Of a stretch of DNA of 64,000 bases, positions 1 to 10,671 are shown in pieces. The translations under genes and the position numbers were made by a program. Position 1 is the first letter of the stretch; the number at the start of each line of letters is the position of its first letter. Source of the DNA: Prillingera fragicola (taxonomy: Eukaryota; Basidiomycota; Tremellomycetes; Trichosporonales; Trichosporonaceae); NCBI GenBank assembly GCA_002335605.1, contig BEDY01000011.1, positions 434,001 to 498,000 of the forward strand. Direction: 5' to 3'. Under the pieces are notes generated by a model that saw only the letters and a program-made list of their open reading frames with translations, was not told where the DNA came from and did not search any database.

Positions 1-635
1 GTCGTCGCCATTGGAGAACTCGCTGCCGTCTCCGTCCTCGTCCTCGCCGTCCTTGTAGTCGCGGAGCGTGATGCGCGCGCGCGGGTGGGATGACTGGCTG
101 TAGGCCTGCTGAATGTGCTCTCCGATCGCGTCACGGTCGTTGGGAGGCGAGATGATGAGAATGTCTGGAGGGGGACACGGCGTGGTGAGCGAGGGATGAA
201 GTCGAGAGAAGCCAAGGAAAGAGACCGTCAGCGCTTGGTCGTCGTCCTTTGACCAACAACACTCACCAGTGAGACCAGACGCAAAGACCCAGTCAAGGAC
301 GAGGTTGATAATGGGCACGTTGCCAACGGGCACGAGCGCCTTAGGCAAGACGTTTGTTCCCTGGTTGAACGGGTAGAGGCTGCCATGTCAGCGTAAGCTC
401 GCTGGCGGACCAAGCAGGCTGGTGGTGCAGTAGGCAACATGCGGCTCGCTCCTCCGTTGATGCCACAGCCAGAGCACGCACTGCAGAGCCATAGGAGGCT
501 CGGCGTGGAAATGCTTGCGGCCTGCCGAGTTGGTGCTCACTTTTCACCCTGTCCACAGAGAATCACAGCTGTAAAGTCCTGGGCGGGGACAGCACGACGC
601 TTGTCCCCTTGCCTCGGGTCGAGAATGCGCGACAT
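1..635 (-). CDS. eIF2B gamma subunit, N-terminal part (cut by window edge)
   Basis: Partial gene; exons 541-635, 267-379 and 1-164 (minus strand), about 124 residues visible. The spliced N-terminus reads as a nucleotidyltransferase-fold domain: FTAVILCGQGENLYPF (about residues 21-36), then LPKALVPVGNVPI, then DILIISPPND. This is the layout of the gamma subunit of eIF2B (yeast GCD1), part of the guanine-nucleotide exchange factor that recycles eIF2 in the cytosol. The G-G-x-G-T-R loop that true sugar-nucleotide pyrophosphorylases use in catalysis is not kept (GQGEN), as expected for the non-catalytic gamma subunit. The start at 635 was chosen because it lies just upstream of the conserved domain. 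It is head-to-head with the gene at 788, 152 bp away. Mannose-1-phosphate guanylyltransferase is the alternative, less likely for the lost loop. Confidence 0.72.
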
Positions 636-787
636 GACCGTGTTGTCGCTATGCAAGATGGATGCAGTGGGAGGAGAGAAAGAGGACGAGAGTTGGAGGT
701 GGATGAGGTCGAGTCGAAGAGTAGCAGCACAAAAGTCCGTAGTCTGAAATGTTGACAATCTCCCTCCCGCACCATACATCCCACAAC

Positions 788-1231
788 ATGAACCCTCCTG
801 CTGCTGCTGCTGCAACGCCAACTGCTCCTCCTCAGAATCCAAAGGATTGTCTGTAAGTATACTCTACTTCCTCTCATTCGAAGCGCATTCCATGCATAGC
901 GAGCAGGAAGTTGGCACCGCCCAAGCACGCTCGTCACCTCCACCCAAACCCCCAAACGCGCTGACCACCAGCGCCTGCCGCCTCACAGGCTCAGCAGCCT
1001 TTACAGGAATCGGAGGGTACGCACTGTACGAGGCTCGCAGGCAGGGTGCCTTTGCCAAAGTCAGGCCCGTCGGCGGCTCGGTTGTCGGCGCGAAGATCCA
1101 GGCTGCCATCGGTGTCGGTGAGTTGGGTGTGGTCTTGGCCGCCCGAGGCCACCTGTGCGAGCCTGCATGACGAGAGGGATGACTGACGGGTAGTGTTTCT
1201 TGGACTTGGCGTGGGACGGTTGCTGGTCTAA
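788..1231 (+). CDS. DMAC1-like (DUF4536) small mitochondrial membrane protein
   Basis: Three exons, 788-852, 972-1117 and 1194-1231, give an 82-residue protein. Splicing joins DCL to ACRLTG, making a C-x2-C pair (DCLACRLTG), followed by a hydrophobic segment GSAAFTGIGGYALYEA and a second one (IQAAIGVVFLGLGVGRLLV) at the C-terminus. This two-helix layout with a Cys pair is that of the DUF4536 / distal membrane-arm assembly component 1 family, small proteins of the mitochondrial inner membrane linked to complex I assembly. The N-terminus is Ala/Pro-rich. Frame continuity across both introns and the immediate stop after the second helix support the model. It shares a 152 bp promoter with the divergent eIF2B-gamma gene. 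Confidence 0.7.
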
Positions 1232-1409
1232 GCTCGCCCCGGCCTCGACATCGACTTTGACACTGAACGCGCGGCCTTGGGCCGCTCGCTCGACTTTGGG
1301 ACTCCTCAGCATCATTCAACCCCAGCAGCACCCCACTCATTGCCCCCACATCTGTATCAATGCTAGAAGTACATCCATGCCATCTATGACCTCTCTGCCT
1401 CTCCCATAC

Positions 1410-3053
1410 CTACTCGAGCACGCCCATGGCCGCCTGCGCCAGGGTCATGTCCAACGCGCCGCGCAACCGCACCAGTTCCCTCTGGAACGCCAGCTCCCTC
1501 TCCACCCTCGTGCTCAACTTGGCGACCAGCTCGTCGACCAGCGGGCTCCGTCCCAATGCGGGCGCGTAGAGGTCGAGAAGCACCGCGGCGGCGTCGGCGG
1601 CTGCCTCACCGAAGCGCGGGTCAGTGACGTGACGAGTGAGGAAGGCGAGGACGGGCTCGAGGGTCACGTCGTCCCTGCCTGTGAGGGCGGGGCGGAGTGC
1701 GTCGCGCTGGACCAGCTCGTGGATCAGCGCAAAGGTGGTGGTGGGGCGGACGGTCTGGGATGTCAGTATTGCACCATGTCATGAGGCGAGCGGCGAGACC
1801 GCGAAGCCGTGGCTGCCGTGCGCTGCGCTTCTGCTCACCTTTTTCAACGCCGCGTCCAAAGCCGCCGAGTACTTGAACGCTTTGAGGTAACGGTCAAACT
1901 CGCGCAACTTTTCCTTGCGCCTAGTCTCGACACGGAACTCGTCCGCCGGTCCCTGCGTTGGCGCCAGCTGGCTTCCCTTGGCCTTGACGTGGCCCTTTCC
2001 AAACACGGCCTCCATGTCGGCAAAGTACTCGTACGCGCCGCCTGCGATCGCTGCGGCCTTTTTCTCCTCTGCTGCAGCCTCCGAGGCCTTGGCGTCGCGC
2101 CTGCGGACCGCAAGCGTGCCGTCAGCCATACCGGCGGCAATGTGGGTGTCGTCCGGGGAGACGGCGAGGGATAGAATGGGAGAAGGGTAGCGCATAGTGT
2201 GGACAACCTTCCACTCGTCAACGTCATAGGCCTTGACCATTGCGTCGAGACCGGCAGTGAGGACGCGGCCCTTTGTGCCGTCAAAGGCGAGCGAAGTGAC
2301 CGTCTTCTGGTGGTTGGAGAGCGCGCGCACGCACTTGCCCATTGCAAGGTCCCAGACGCGCAGAATGGGGCCGCCGACTGAGAGAGCGACGCCGCCAGAA
2401 GGGAAAGCAAGGACGTCCTCGACTGGTGCTCCACCATGGCGCATCGTGAGAGTGTTGCTCACTGCTGGGGGAGCACGGACGTCCCAGAGTCGGACGGTCG
2501 AGTCGTAGGAAGAGGTGAGGACAGTGTGAGGGGAGGTGTAGACGGCGGCACGGACATAGTCTGTGTGGCCTTCAAGCGTGGCCACACATTCCTGTGTCGA
2601 GAGGTCCCAGAGCTTGGCGGTCGTGTCGTCCGAGCCGGACAGGACCTGCGGTGCGTAGGGCGAAAAGTGGGTAACGTGCACTGGCTGGTTGTGCTCCTTC
2701 ATTGTACGCAGAATCGCACGCGACCCGACGTCAAACACCTGCACCAGTCCATCGTCGGATCCCGCGACCATGAGCTTTCCGTCCTTGCGAAACTCTCCAC
2801 AGCGCGCAGTATCCTTGAACCGCGAGACAGTCTTGACGACCTTGCCGGTCTTGGGTGCGTAGACGAGCACACGAGTCGAGGTGGTCACGGCATAGCGGTG
2901 GGGCTTTGCTGGGGAAAAGTGGATGTGGGTGACGGGAGCGGCGTGCTTGATGAACAAGGGGTGGCGGAACGAGTGGAAGTGGCGCGAGTGGGGGTTGATG
3001 CTGCTGCCTGCCCTGGGTGCTTGGGGCAAGGGCTGGAGCTTGAGAAAGTCCAT
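1410..3053 (-). CDS. UTP15: UTP15, U3 snoRNP/t-UTP WD40 protein
   Basis: Two exons, 1839-3053 and 1410-1754, encode 519 residues. Residues about 35-330 form a WD40 propeller (for example GHTDYVRAAVYT, SSYDSTVRLWDV, LDAMVKAYDV). The remainder matches the UTP15 C-terminal domain, with FALIHELVQRDALRPALTGRDD and TLEPVLAFLTRHV near the end. UTP15 belongs to the t-UTP/UtpA part of the small-subunit processome, which acts in the nucleolus on 18S rRNA precursor transcription and processing. The intron falls between LKK and TVRP in phase 0, and the exon-2 sequence has no independent start, so the two open frames are one gene. Length is usual for the family (about 510-520). Confidence 0.92.
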
Positions 3054-3542
3054 CCCGGGAGAGTGCTTGCGTGTAGAGTGAGTAGGGAGAGAAGGATGTT
3101 GATGAATGGATGGGCTGCTCGATGACCTCCACCACTGTACAGTTCGAAATATTCAACGACTGGGAGACCACGTGGGAAATATAACACGTCATTGAGCATT
3201 CATTACAGATGAAAGCTAATCCATTTACAATCCTTATCACTTGTATTAGAAGCAAAGATTAGGACTCGGTCTCTCACACTCCCAGAGCCAACCCTCCAGC
3301 ATTACATGCATACAGCTTGCCCAGTATCTCTTGCATGTATTCACAGCCCTTCTCTGCACCTTCTGGCTCCAATCCGATGCCATGTCCGCCTGGTATTGCC
3401 TTGTCCGTTCCATGCCGTGTCCCGCCGTTCCGGTCCACCGGTCCGGACTCCGGCCATCTCACCACTTTCTTATATACATCCCCACTGCTCACAGTCTTTG
3501 CATTTCTTTGTCTCCTCTCTCATATTCACTCCTCCAAAAGCA
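3054..3542. promoter_or_regulatory. Divergent promoter, UTP15 / short-chain dehydrogenase
   Basis: Non-coding span between two divergent genes. A TATA-like element (TATATA at 3471-3476) lies about 70 bp before the dehydrogenase ATG. A run of CGG triplets (3431-3453, with CGGTCC at 3431 and again at 3439) lies just upstream of it and could be a zinc-cluster factor site. No gene seen. Confidence 0.5.
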
Positions 3543-4480
3543 ATGTCCAACTACATCGAGAGCCTCTTCAGTCTCAAGGGCAAGACTGCTCTGTAAGTGA
3601 CAGGAGTGGCTCTCTCTTTGAGCAACACCCTCGCGCCCGCGCTGACGACCAGGATCACTGGCGCGACCCGCGGCATTGGCGCCGACATGGCTCTGGCCCT
3701 CTCCAAAGCCGGCGCCGACATTATCCTTGTGCAGCGCAACACCACCAACACGGCGACCAAGGACCGCATCGAGTCCGAGGGCGGCGCCGAGGGCAAGGGC
3801 GGCAAGGCGGACATTGTCGTCGCCGACCTGGCCGATACTGCGTCTGTCGCCAAGCTCATCCCCGGTGTCGTCGCTTCGGGCCGCGTGCTCGACATTGTCG
3901 TCAACTGCGGCGGTATCCAGCGCCGCCACCCCGTCGAGGTCTTTCCCGACGACGACTGGCAGGAGGTGCTGCAGGTCAACCTCAACACCGTGTTCCAGAT
4001 TACGCGTGACGCCGGAAAGCACATGCTCGAGACCCGCGGCGGTGTTGCCGGCCAGGAGGGCGCCAAGGAGTGGAAGAGCAATGGCAAGATTATCAACATT
4101 TCGTCCCTCGTCGCTTTCCAGGGTGGTCTCAACGTCGTCGCCTACGCTGCCGCCAAGCACGGTGTCCAGGGCATTGTGAGTCCTGCCTCTCTTGTGTACC
4201 TACAGCTGCTAACTCGGTGCAGGTCAAGTCGTTCTCCAACGGCTGGGCCGCAAAGGGCATCAACGTCAACGCCATTGCCCCCGGCTACATTGCAACCGAC
4301 ATGAACGAGGCCCTCATCGCGGACAAGGACCGTTCGCGCCAGATTCTCGAGCGTATCCCTGCTGGACGCTGGGGCAGCCCCAAGGACTTTGAGGGTGCCA
4401 TTGTCTACCTTGCTAGCCCTGCGAGTGATTATGTCTCGGGAGAGTGCCTCGTTGTTGACGGCGGATGGATGGGTCGCTAG
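3543..4480 (+). CDS. Short-chain dehydrogenase, KduD-like (SDR)
   Basis: Exons 3543-3592, 3653-4175 and 4223-4480 give 276 residues. It is a classical SDR with TGATRGIG at residues 19-26 (NAD(P) binding), INISS with the catalytic Ser, YAAAKHG with the Tyr and Lys, and APGYIATDM after the active site. The opening ([13 protein letters not shown]) and overall order resemble KduD-type 2-deoxy-D-gluconate 3-dehydrogenases, so an acidic sugar or polyol is a likely substrate, but SDR substrates cannot be read from sequence. The usual NNAG structural motif is NCGG here ([10 protein letters not shown]), a departure from the consensus. There is no targeting signal, so it is probably cytosolic. A TATA-like element lies 70 bp upstream. 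Confidence 0.85.
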
Positions 4481-4794
4481 GGGTTTAATCTGTAGATGTA
4501 GATGGCTATGGACTGTTGTTGCATTGCGACTACTCAAATTTCTGGGGAGACATGACTCTGGCTTGGCTGAACTAACCATGGCACACCGTCTATGCATTCA
4601 AAGACTTGGACCGTCAACTAGATGCACATATCGCTGTGCGTGCATACATTCTGTCATCTTCTGTTCCAAACTGGTCGCACTGCTGACGACTGCGACACCT
4701 CAACGACTCGACAAGCCCCATGAACGAGTCATTCACAAATCTCGGGCTGATCAACCTCCACATTACTCATCCACCCACCACAACATCAACATCA

Positions 4795-5824
4795 ATGCGT
4801 CTCTTTGCCCTCAAAGTCCCAGAAACAATCCCAGAAGACGTATGCAGTGCAGTACAAGAGTGAAACCTGACCACGCAGACCTTTGACAGGCTACTGCATC
4901 ACCTGCCTGAAGCTGGCCAAGCGCGCGTCCGCAAGTTTAGGCATGAGGGGGACGCCATCCGTGAGTCTTGCCCTCCCACCTCCAACTCCTCCTTGCTGCC
5001 TCTGCGCGATTCTTCAACTAGCCCATACGGCCAACTAAAGCTACAGGCTCAATAGCCGGCCGCCTCCTCCCGACCTACCACCTCCGGACGCACAACCTCC
5101 TCGACCCCCACGCCCACCCCTCGTTCGCGCACGGCCCACGGGGTAAACCCTACCTCACCTCGCCCGCGCTGCCGATAGACTTTAACACGTCCCATGAGGG
5201 GGCTTATGTGCTCCTTGGAGTCGTGCAGGGGGAGCCAGGCGCGCTGGGCGGGGGTAGGGGTGGGGTCGACGTTGGTGTGGATGTCATGGATTTGCCAAAG
5301 GATCCGAACGAGCTCGAGGAGGGGATTGGATATCAGGTGGGTCCCGTCTGCGCTGCTACTGCACTTGAGTACGCTGCACCCAGAGAAGGAGGGGGAGGAC
5401 AAAGCCGTGGTCTGGGCCACAACATCCCTCTCTCGGTATATGGCGCTGACCCCAGCTCGCAACAAGCGAACGCCTCCTCCTCTCCTCCACCGCCGGGACA
5501 ATAAAGGCCAAACTCCTAACGACGCTCTGGACGATCAAAGAGGCCTACACGAAAGCGACGGGGGACGGCATCTCGTTTGGGCTGGAGCGGATCGTCGTCG
5601 ACGTCGGCGACGGGCGCGTCGCGGGGGTTACTGTTGATGGGCTCGATGCGAGGGGCCAGGGGTGGCGGTGGGCTGTGGGGAGTCTTGAGGGGGGTGCCTA
5701 TGGGTGGGCCGTGTGGTGGCGCGGCGAGGCTGGGCATGTCAGTGAGGAGGTCAAGGTTGAAGAGATCCTTTGGGGTGACTTTGTGCGTGCTTTTATTGGC
5801 AATGGCGGTCCTCCTGTCGCGTAG
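4795..5824 (+). CDS. 4'-phosphopantetheinyl transferase (Lys5/AASDHPPT type)
   Basis: Exons 4795-4839, 4879-4960, 5047-5336 and 5456-5824 give 261 residues. Motifs appear in the order expected for the AASDHPPT/Sfp family: RLLPTYHL, F-N-x-S-H at about 88-92, the Mg-binding GVDVM at about 119-123, LATSERLLL, and WTIKEAYTKATGDG at about 164-177. The enzyme moves phosphopantetheine from CoA onto a carrier-protein Ser. In fungi the single broad enzyme of this kind activates alpha-aminoadipate reductase (lysine synthesis) and any PKS/NRPS. The third intron (5337-5455) removes an in-frame stop, and its removal joins GYQ to LATSER, the continuous motif in relatives. The first exon is short (15 residues), so the start is the least certain part. 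Confidence 0.82.
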
Positions 5825-5952
5825 AGGCGCTCAGTCGAGTAAATGTAGAGCTTGGAGAACGGTGTAGAACTGTATGAGGTGTGTATGCATGCCATGATAT
5901 CGCAATTTCTATGCAATGTCCCTTCCGCTTCTCTCCCTTGCTCCCAGGCAAC

Positions 5953-6941
5953 TCAGACCCGCTCGGCAGCAGCCTTGGCCGCGCGCTCCTCCGGAGTGCC
6001 CGCATTCTCGACATTAGCCCACCCCGAGGCCTTGTCGACGACCTCCTGCGGCGCGTCAAACACGGCATGGCCCTGGTCGTTCCTGCGCGCGCGGAAAAAG
6101 GTGTAGCTCAACACGACGTCGTCAATGTTGTCCAGTCCCGGGTCGTCGAGAATGTCCCTGTCGATAAAGAAGAAGACGGGCAGGTCGACTTCTTCGCCGG
6201 CGCGGATCTTTTGCTCTTCAAAGCAGAAACACTCCACTTTGGCAAAGTACGGTGCAATCTGGTCGACGTCAGCGAGACTGATCAATGGTGCGCCTCGACG
6301 AGGGGGGCAAGAAACAGCCACAGCTCCACTCTGTCGCCTACCCGCTCGCAGGTGCGCCGCTCGCACTCGCTGCTCGCACTCACCTTCTCCGGCGTCATGT
6401 TATACGTCGCAATGCCGATCAAGTCCTTGTCCGAATGGTTCTTGGCCGTGTAGAACGCCAGCGCCGTCTGACCCGGGACGACGGTAACGGTGCGCTGCTG
6501 GGGCTCAAAGCTCCAGGGCAACGTATCGCTGCTCGTCGCCTCAAAGCGCACCGTAATAGGCCGCCCAGCACTCTGCTCGTTGGCATACAGCCTGTCGGGC
6601 GCAAACCTCGCCGGGTCAGTCATCGGCGTGCCGGCGTACCCTGTCGCGGCGCAAAAGGCGCGGTAGGCCGGGACGGCGGCGTAGGTCGTCCCCGTCGCAA
6701 TGGCGAGTGCGCCGACAGTGTACAGCAAGATGGTGCGGTTACGCCTCATGCGCTCGGCGTACATTTTGGCCTGGGCGGCTTCGTAGACTGCTTGTCCCGA
6801 GCCGGGGGGTGCGGGACCGCGTGGGCCTGCTGCTGTTGCTGCTGGGGGGCGAGGGGCGGCGGGGGTAGCATAGCTGCGGCGAGCTGCTGGTCTTGCTATT
6901 GAGCGGAATGCGCGTGCGAGGGGTGTCGCTGCAGAGTTCAT
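5953..6941 (-). CDS. COX11: COX11, copper chaperone for cytochrome c oxidase
   Basis: Exons 6384-6941 and 5953-6258 give 287 residues. The N-terminus is rich in Arg, Ala and Ser (mitochondrial presequence). A single membrane segment lies at about 70-90 (ILLYTVGALAIATGTTYAAV), and the CtaG/Cox11 domain follows, with the copper-binding CFCFEEQ at about 196-202 and FFIDRD later. COX11 delivers copper to the CuB site of Cox1 from the inner membrane, with its domain in the intermembrane space. The intron joins NMTPEK to IAPYFAKVECFCF, exactly as the family reads. The start at 6941 is the Met that opens the presequence. The gene is divergent from the one at 7183, with 241 bp between starts. Confidence 0.93.
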
Positions 6942-7182
6942 TGCGACGATGGTTGGAATGAAAGCAATGCCAGAGAGACTTTTGGTCCACGAAATGGCCT
7001 CATGCCGGTCTCGACCGAGTAGAAGTAGGATTACGTAATCTTCCCGGTGGTGGGCGTGGCTTGGTGGAGGTGAATGATGTCCTCTTTGTCCTTGTCCTCT
7101 CTTGTCGTCACTGTCTGTCTCTGCCGTCGTCTGCTGCTGCTGCTGCGTTCCAGTACATAACACTTCCGTCCAGCAGCCCAGC

Positions 7183-8275
7183 ATGTCCACATCCACTCCC
7201 CCCACAGACACCAAAATGCCTCCCATCTCAGTCCTCGTCCTCGGCAACAGCGACTTTGCAGAAATGGTCGCACAGTCCGTCTACAATCTCGGCGCAGACG
7301 TCACCATTGCCACGTCCAAGCCAGCAGAGCTGAAGGGGTAGGTATACTGCGAGTTCAACGCTAATGGCAGCATTCAGCACGTCTATGTCGACCCCTCCTC
7401 CCACACCAGCATCATGGGCGCGTTTACCCAGGCAATCAAGGTGTACGGCACCATCGACAGTGTCCTGTCGGCCTTTGTACCCCCAGCCATGACCACTGCC
7501 TGGCCACCGGGACTCGACCAGACCGCACTCAACGAAGGCCTCACCCCGCACATTCACGTCACCAAAGCGGCACTGTACCACTACCGCCGGATGCCGCTCC
7601 AGGGCAAGCGCATCGCGTATGCGACTGCGGGTCGTAACGGTGAGTTCTGGCCCAGGCTGGGAATGTGGGAATGGCTCGGTGCACAAGACGCTGTGAGCAC
7701 TACGCATGCTCTGCGTCACAACCACACCCGACACGCACTACGTTGTTCATCCCGATGTTCTCAGCCCACAAGCTCATCACACGCACGCCCGCCACGAACA
7801 TGCACTGACAGACACAGGCCCCGACGTCATGGCCCGGACCACCGCGCAAGCCGTCCTGGGCTTTTTCCGGTCAATGTTCCCTCGCTTCCAGCAGCTCAAC
7901 GCCCAATGCGAGCTCGTCTACGCCGACGAACCCTCCCAGGCCGCAGCACACGCCCTCGCCTCGGCCGCGATGCGGATCCGCCAGATCGGCGGGCCGGTCC
8001 CCGGCAACCCGCCGCACGGCACTGGTCCCGCCGCGGCCGTCCTCCGCGTCGTCGAGGGCGACAACGTCAAGGTGCTTGGGCCCCTGCACGGCGCGCCGGT
8101 CAAGTATCAGTTTGAGGACCTGCTCGGCCGCATGCGCATTATTATCAAGGTGCAGGAGGTTGTTGCGCGCATGCGGATCTCGGTGTGGAAGGTCGAGTTT
8201 GGCAGCGTCATGTTTGTCGCCCTCTTTGTCGCCGTCATGGCCGTCATGGTGCCCGCGGGCATTCTTGGCAACTAG
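7183..8275 (+). CDS. Rossmann-fold (SDR-like) protein with C-terminal membrane anchor
   Basis: Exons 7183-7337, 7371-7639 and 7818-8275 give 293 residues; a second Met 11 codons later is an alternative start. The N-terminal third looks like a degenerate NAD(P)-binding fold: VLVLGNSDFAEMVAQSVY lies where a GxxGxxG loop would be, followed by an acidic/hydrophobic second strand and a segment resembling the SDR alpha-F region (MARTTAQAVLGFFRSMF). No clear YxxxK or GxxGxxG remains, so catalysis is doubtful. The C-terminus ends in a hydrophobic stretch (VMFVALFVAVMAVMVPAGIL), a likely tail anchor. I do not recognise the family. The first intron is only 33 bases but has a CTAAT branch site. It shares a promoter with COX11, which hints at a mitochondrial or constitutive role but does not prove it. 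Confidence 0.7.
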
Positions 8276-8486
8276 CTCGAGCAACAAGGCTTGGGCCAAA
8301 AGGATCGTTGTCAGAGTAGAGAGTCAAAGTTGAGTTGTGTTTTCGTTACAGTTCAAATAAAGATCCAGTACGTCTCGGTACCAGTTGTTGATTACCAGTA
8401 AAGTGAATGTATAGGAGACATGTCACATACGCGCTGCCATTCTTCTACTGATCTACTCTATCAACCTCAACCCACCCCTCGCCAGG

Positions 8487-10472
8487 CTAAGCCCACCCGA
8501 CCTCCCACCACCAGTACCCAGCAACCTCATCAACCCTCCCCTCCCCCCTGCGGCCAGTGACGCTCCGCTTGCCCTCCCCGCGCACGACGAGCTGCAGCCC
8601 CAAAGGCGTCCCGAGACCCTCACCACGGAGGCGCGGTTCGATCTCACGCCATGACGAGCCAGCAGCCGTGGCCGCGGCTGCAGCCGCCTGCCGGGCAGCG
8701 AGCGGCGCGTGGCCCGCCGCCGGGAGAAAGTGCTCGTCGATCGATTCGAGTTCTGGTGTAAACGTCGGTCTGATGGGGGAGAGAATGTGCTGCACGCGTC
8801 AGTGGTGCCCCCCGAAGGTTTGTCTTACAAAGGTTCCTCCTGGGTCAGTGTCGGTGGGGAGACGCAGGACCCAGCCCGCGACCTCGCGCAGCATCGCCGC
8901 GTGCGTGGGGTCGTAAACGCAGTCGCTGGCGAGGACCAAGTCGAACGCCGTGTCGACAAACGGCTCGAGCTCCTCCTCGTCATCCGTGGCCCCGAACGCG
9001 CCCACCCTGCCCGCGCGGTCTTTGCTGGCCGACACCTCGTCCCCGTCCTGGCCGTACGCTGCCAGGCGCTCGAGCACGGTCGCGTCTGCCGCCTTGGACT
9101 CGTAAGAGCGCAGCCCGGTGCGGGCCTCCATCCAGCTCGGGAACGTCATCCAGTCGAGCTTTGCGATTTCGATCCCCCTCCCGGCGTCCGTGGTGGGGAG
9201 GCGGGGTGGTGCGTTGAGATCGACACACACGCGGAGGTTGGCCAGGACGTCGGGGTGGAAGTCTGTCGCGACAATGAGACCCGGGTCTGGCGAGGTGGTC
9301 GCGTCGAGGGCGTCCTGGGCGGCACGAAGGTCGAGGAGCTTGCGGCACAGGATGGAGAGAAGACCCGTGCCCGCGCCGAGCTCCAGGACGCGCGTGCCCC
9401 CGCCATGGGGGTGGCCGTGGGGCGGGGGGAAGACGCCAAAGTCTGCTGGCCGGAGGGCCATCTCGCGGCCGAGGAGGATGGCCGACCCCCATGTCTGCAC
9501 GCCGACAGAGAGGTGGTCGCCCATCGGTGCGTCGTGCAGCAGTACGGGCAGGACGGGGCGTTTCCGCACCGTGCTGGCGGTGGGGGACTTGCCGAGAGAG
9601 CCGGTCGTGGAGGCCGTGTTGGAGCGTGCGCGGCGCGCGAGCGGACGCATGGTCGTCAGTGGCGAGGCGGGGGAGGTGGCCAGTTTGGCGAGGAAAGAGG
9701 TGGTTTCCGGGGACAGCAGCGGGTTGGCGGCCGCGAGCGAGGGGCGGAGTGCGCGCAGGGCTGGGGCCAGCTCGGGGGCGAGGGGGAAGACCAAGTGGCG
9801 CGTGAGCGAGCCAGCGGCAGACGTGCCCGCCATCATGGCAAGCACAGCTGTTGCTTCGCGCAGGATAGCTTCCATCTCGGCCAGTGCTGTCGAGTCTGCA
9901 GCGTCTCCCTCGCCCTCGATCCAGTTCTGCGCGCGACGAATGACACCGCCGAGCCACTTTTCTGCCCAGTCGCGCTCAAAGGGGTCGTTGGCGCCGGCGT
10001 CGTCGTCGTCTTCGTCGTCGTCATCATAGTCCGAGTCAACGAAATGTTCTATGTCCGAGTCGGCTTCCTCTGCAATCACATCTTCCTGGAGCGCGAGGCC
10101 GTCCATCTCGAGACCGAGCCCGGGGACGAGGTCCACGCTGCCACCGGAGAGGGTACGGCTCTTTTTCAGTCGCTTCGGGGACCCGTCATCGTTCTGGCCA
10201 TAGTTGACATCTGCAGGTGTGGTGTCGAGGTTGACGTCGGCGGCTGTGAATCCGCCGTGGATGGGCGGCATGTACAGCTCCTTTAGCACGTTCATGTAGT
10301 TGAGTAGGTCCTCGGGCTGCAAGGGGTCGAGGGTGTACTGCGCGCGGGGAAGTGCCGGCAGTAGCGTAGTGGGTACTAGACCCCGCATTATGGGTGAGTG
10401 CGCTGTGCGTGCTGCAGTCGACGTAGAGAGAGAGGGGATGGAGATTGTTGACGAACGAGGTACAGCAGACAT
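8487..10472 (-). CDS. METTL21/Efm-type protein methyltransferase
   Basis: Exons 8829-10472 and 8487-8789 give 648 residues. The C-terminal half is a class I SAM-dependent methyltransferase of the Methyltransf_16 family: motif I VLELGAGTGLLSIL from about 362, the post-I acid in ATDFHPDV at about 403-410, and LVLASDCVYDP at about 512-522. These enzymes methylate Lys on elongation factors, chaperones and similar proteins. A W in VQTWGSAILL precedes motif I, as in the family. The first 330 residues are unusual in length and hold an acidic run (DDDDEDDDD) and a Ser-rich linker. The family is usually 300-450 residues, so this is a long form. The intron joins GGTF to HILSPIRP. It is divergent from SDO1 with 199 bp between starts. 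Confidence 0.8.
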
Positions 10473-10671
10473 ATTTTGGACGCAAGGGGGAGTTTATCCG
10501 GAGATTATCCAGGGTGGTGTATTAAGCAAATTAGAAATTGCTTTCAAATCAAAGGTAATGCACAATTTGATTCCGCTATTGCCACCTCTCGGATCCGAGC
10601 ACTGGACGAGAAAATGACGTCCATACTCGGAGCTGATTCTTGCAACAAGACCATTTCTCATCGCAGCAGCA

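Noticed and set aside
9118..10029. Long plus-strand frames opposite the methyltransferase gene
   Set aside because: They are antisense shadows caused by high GC; the minus strand has the full methyltransferase motif set.
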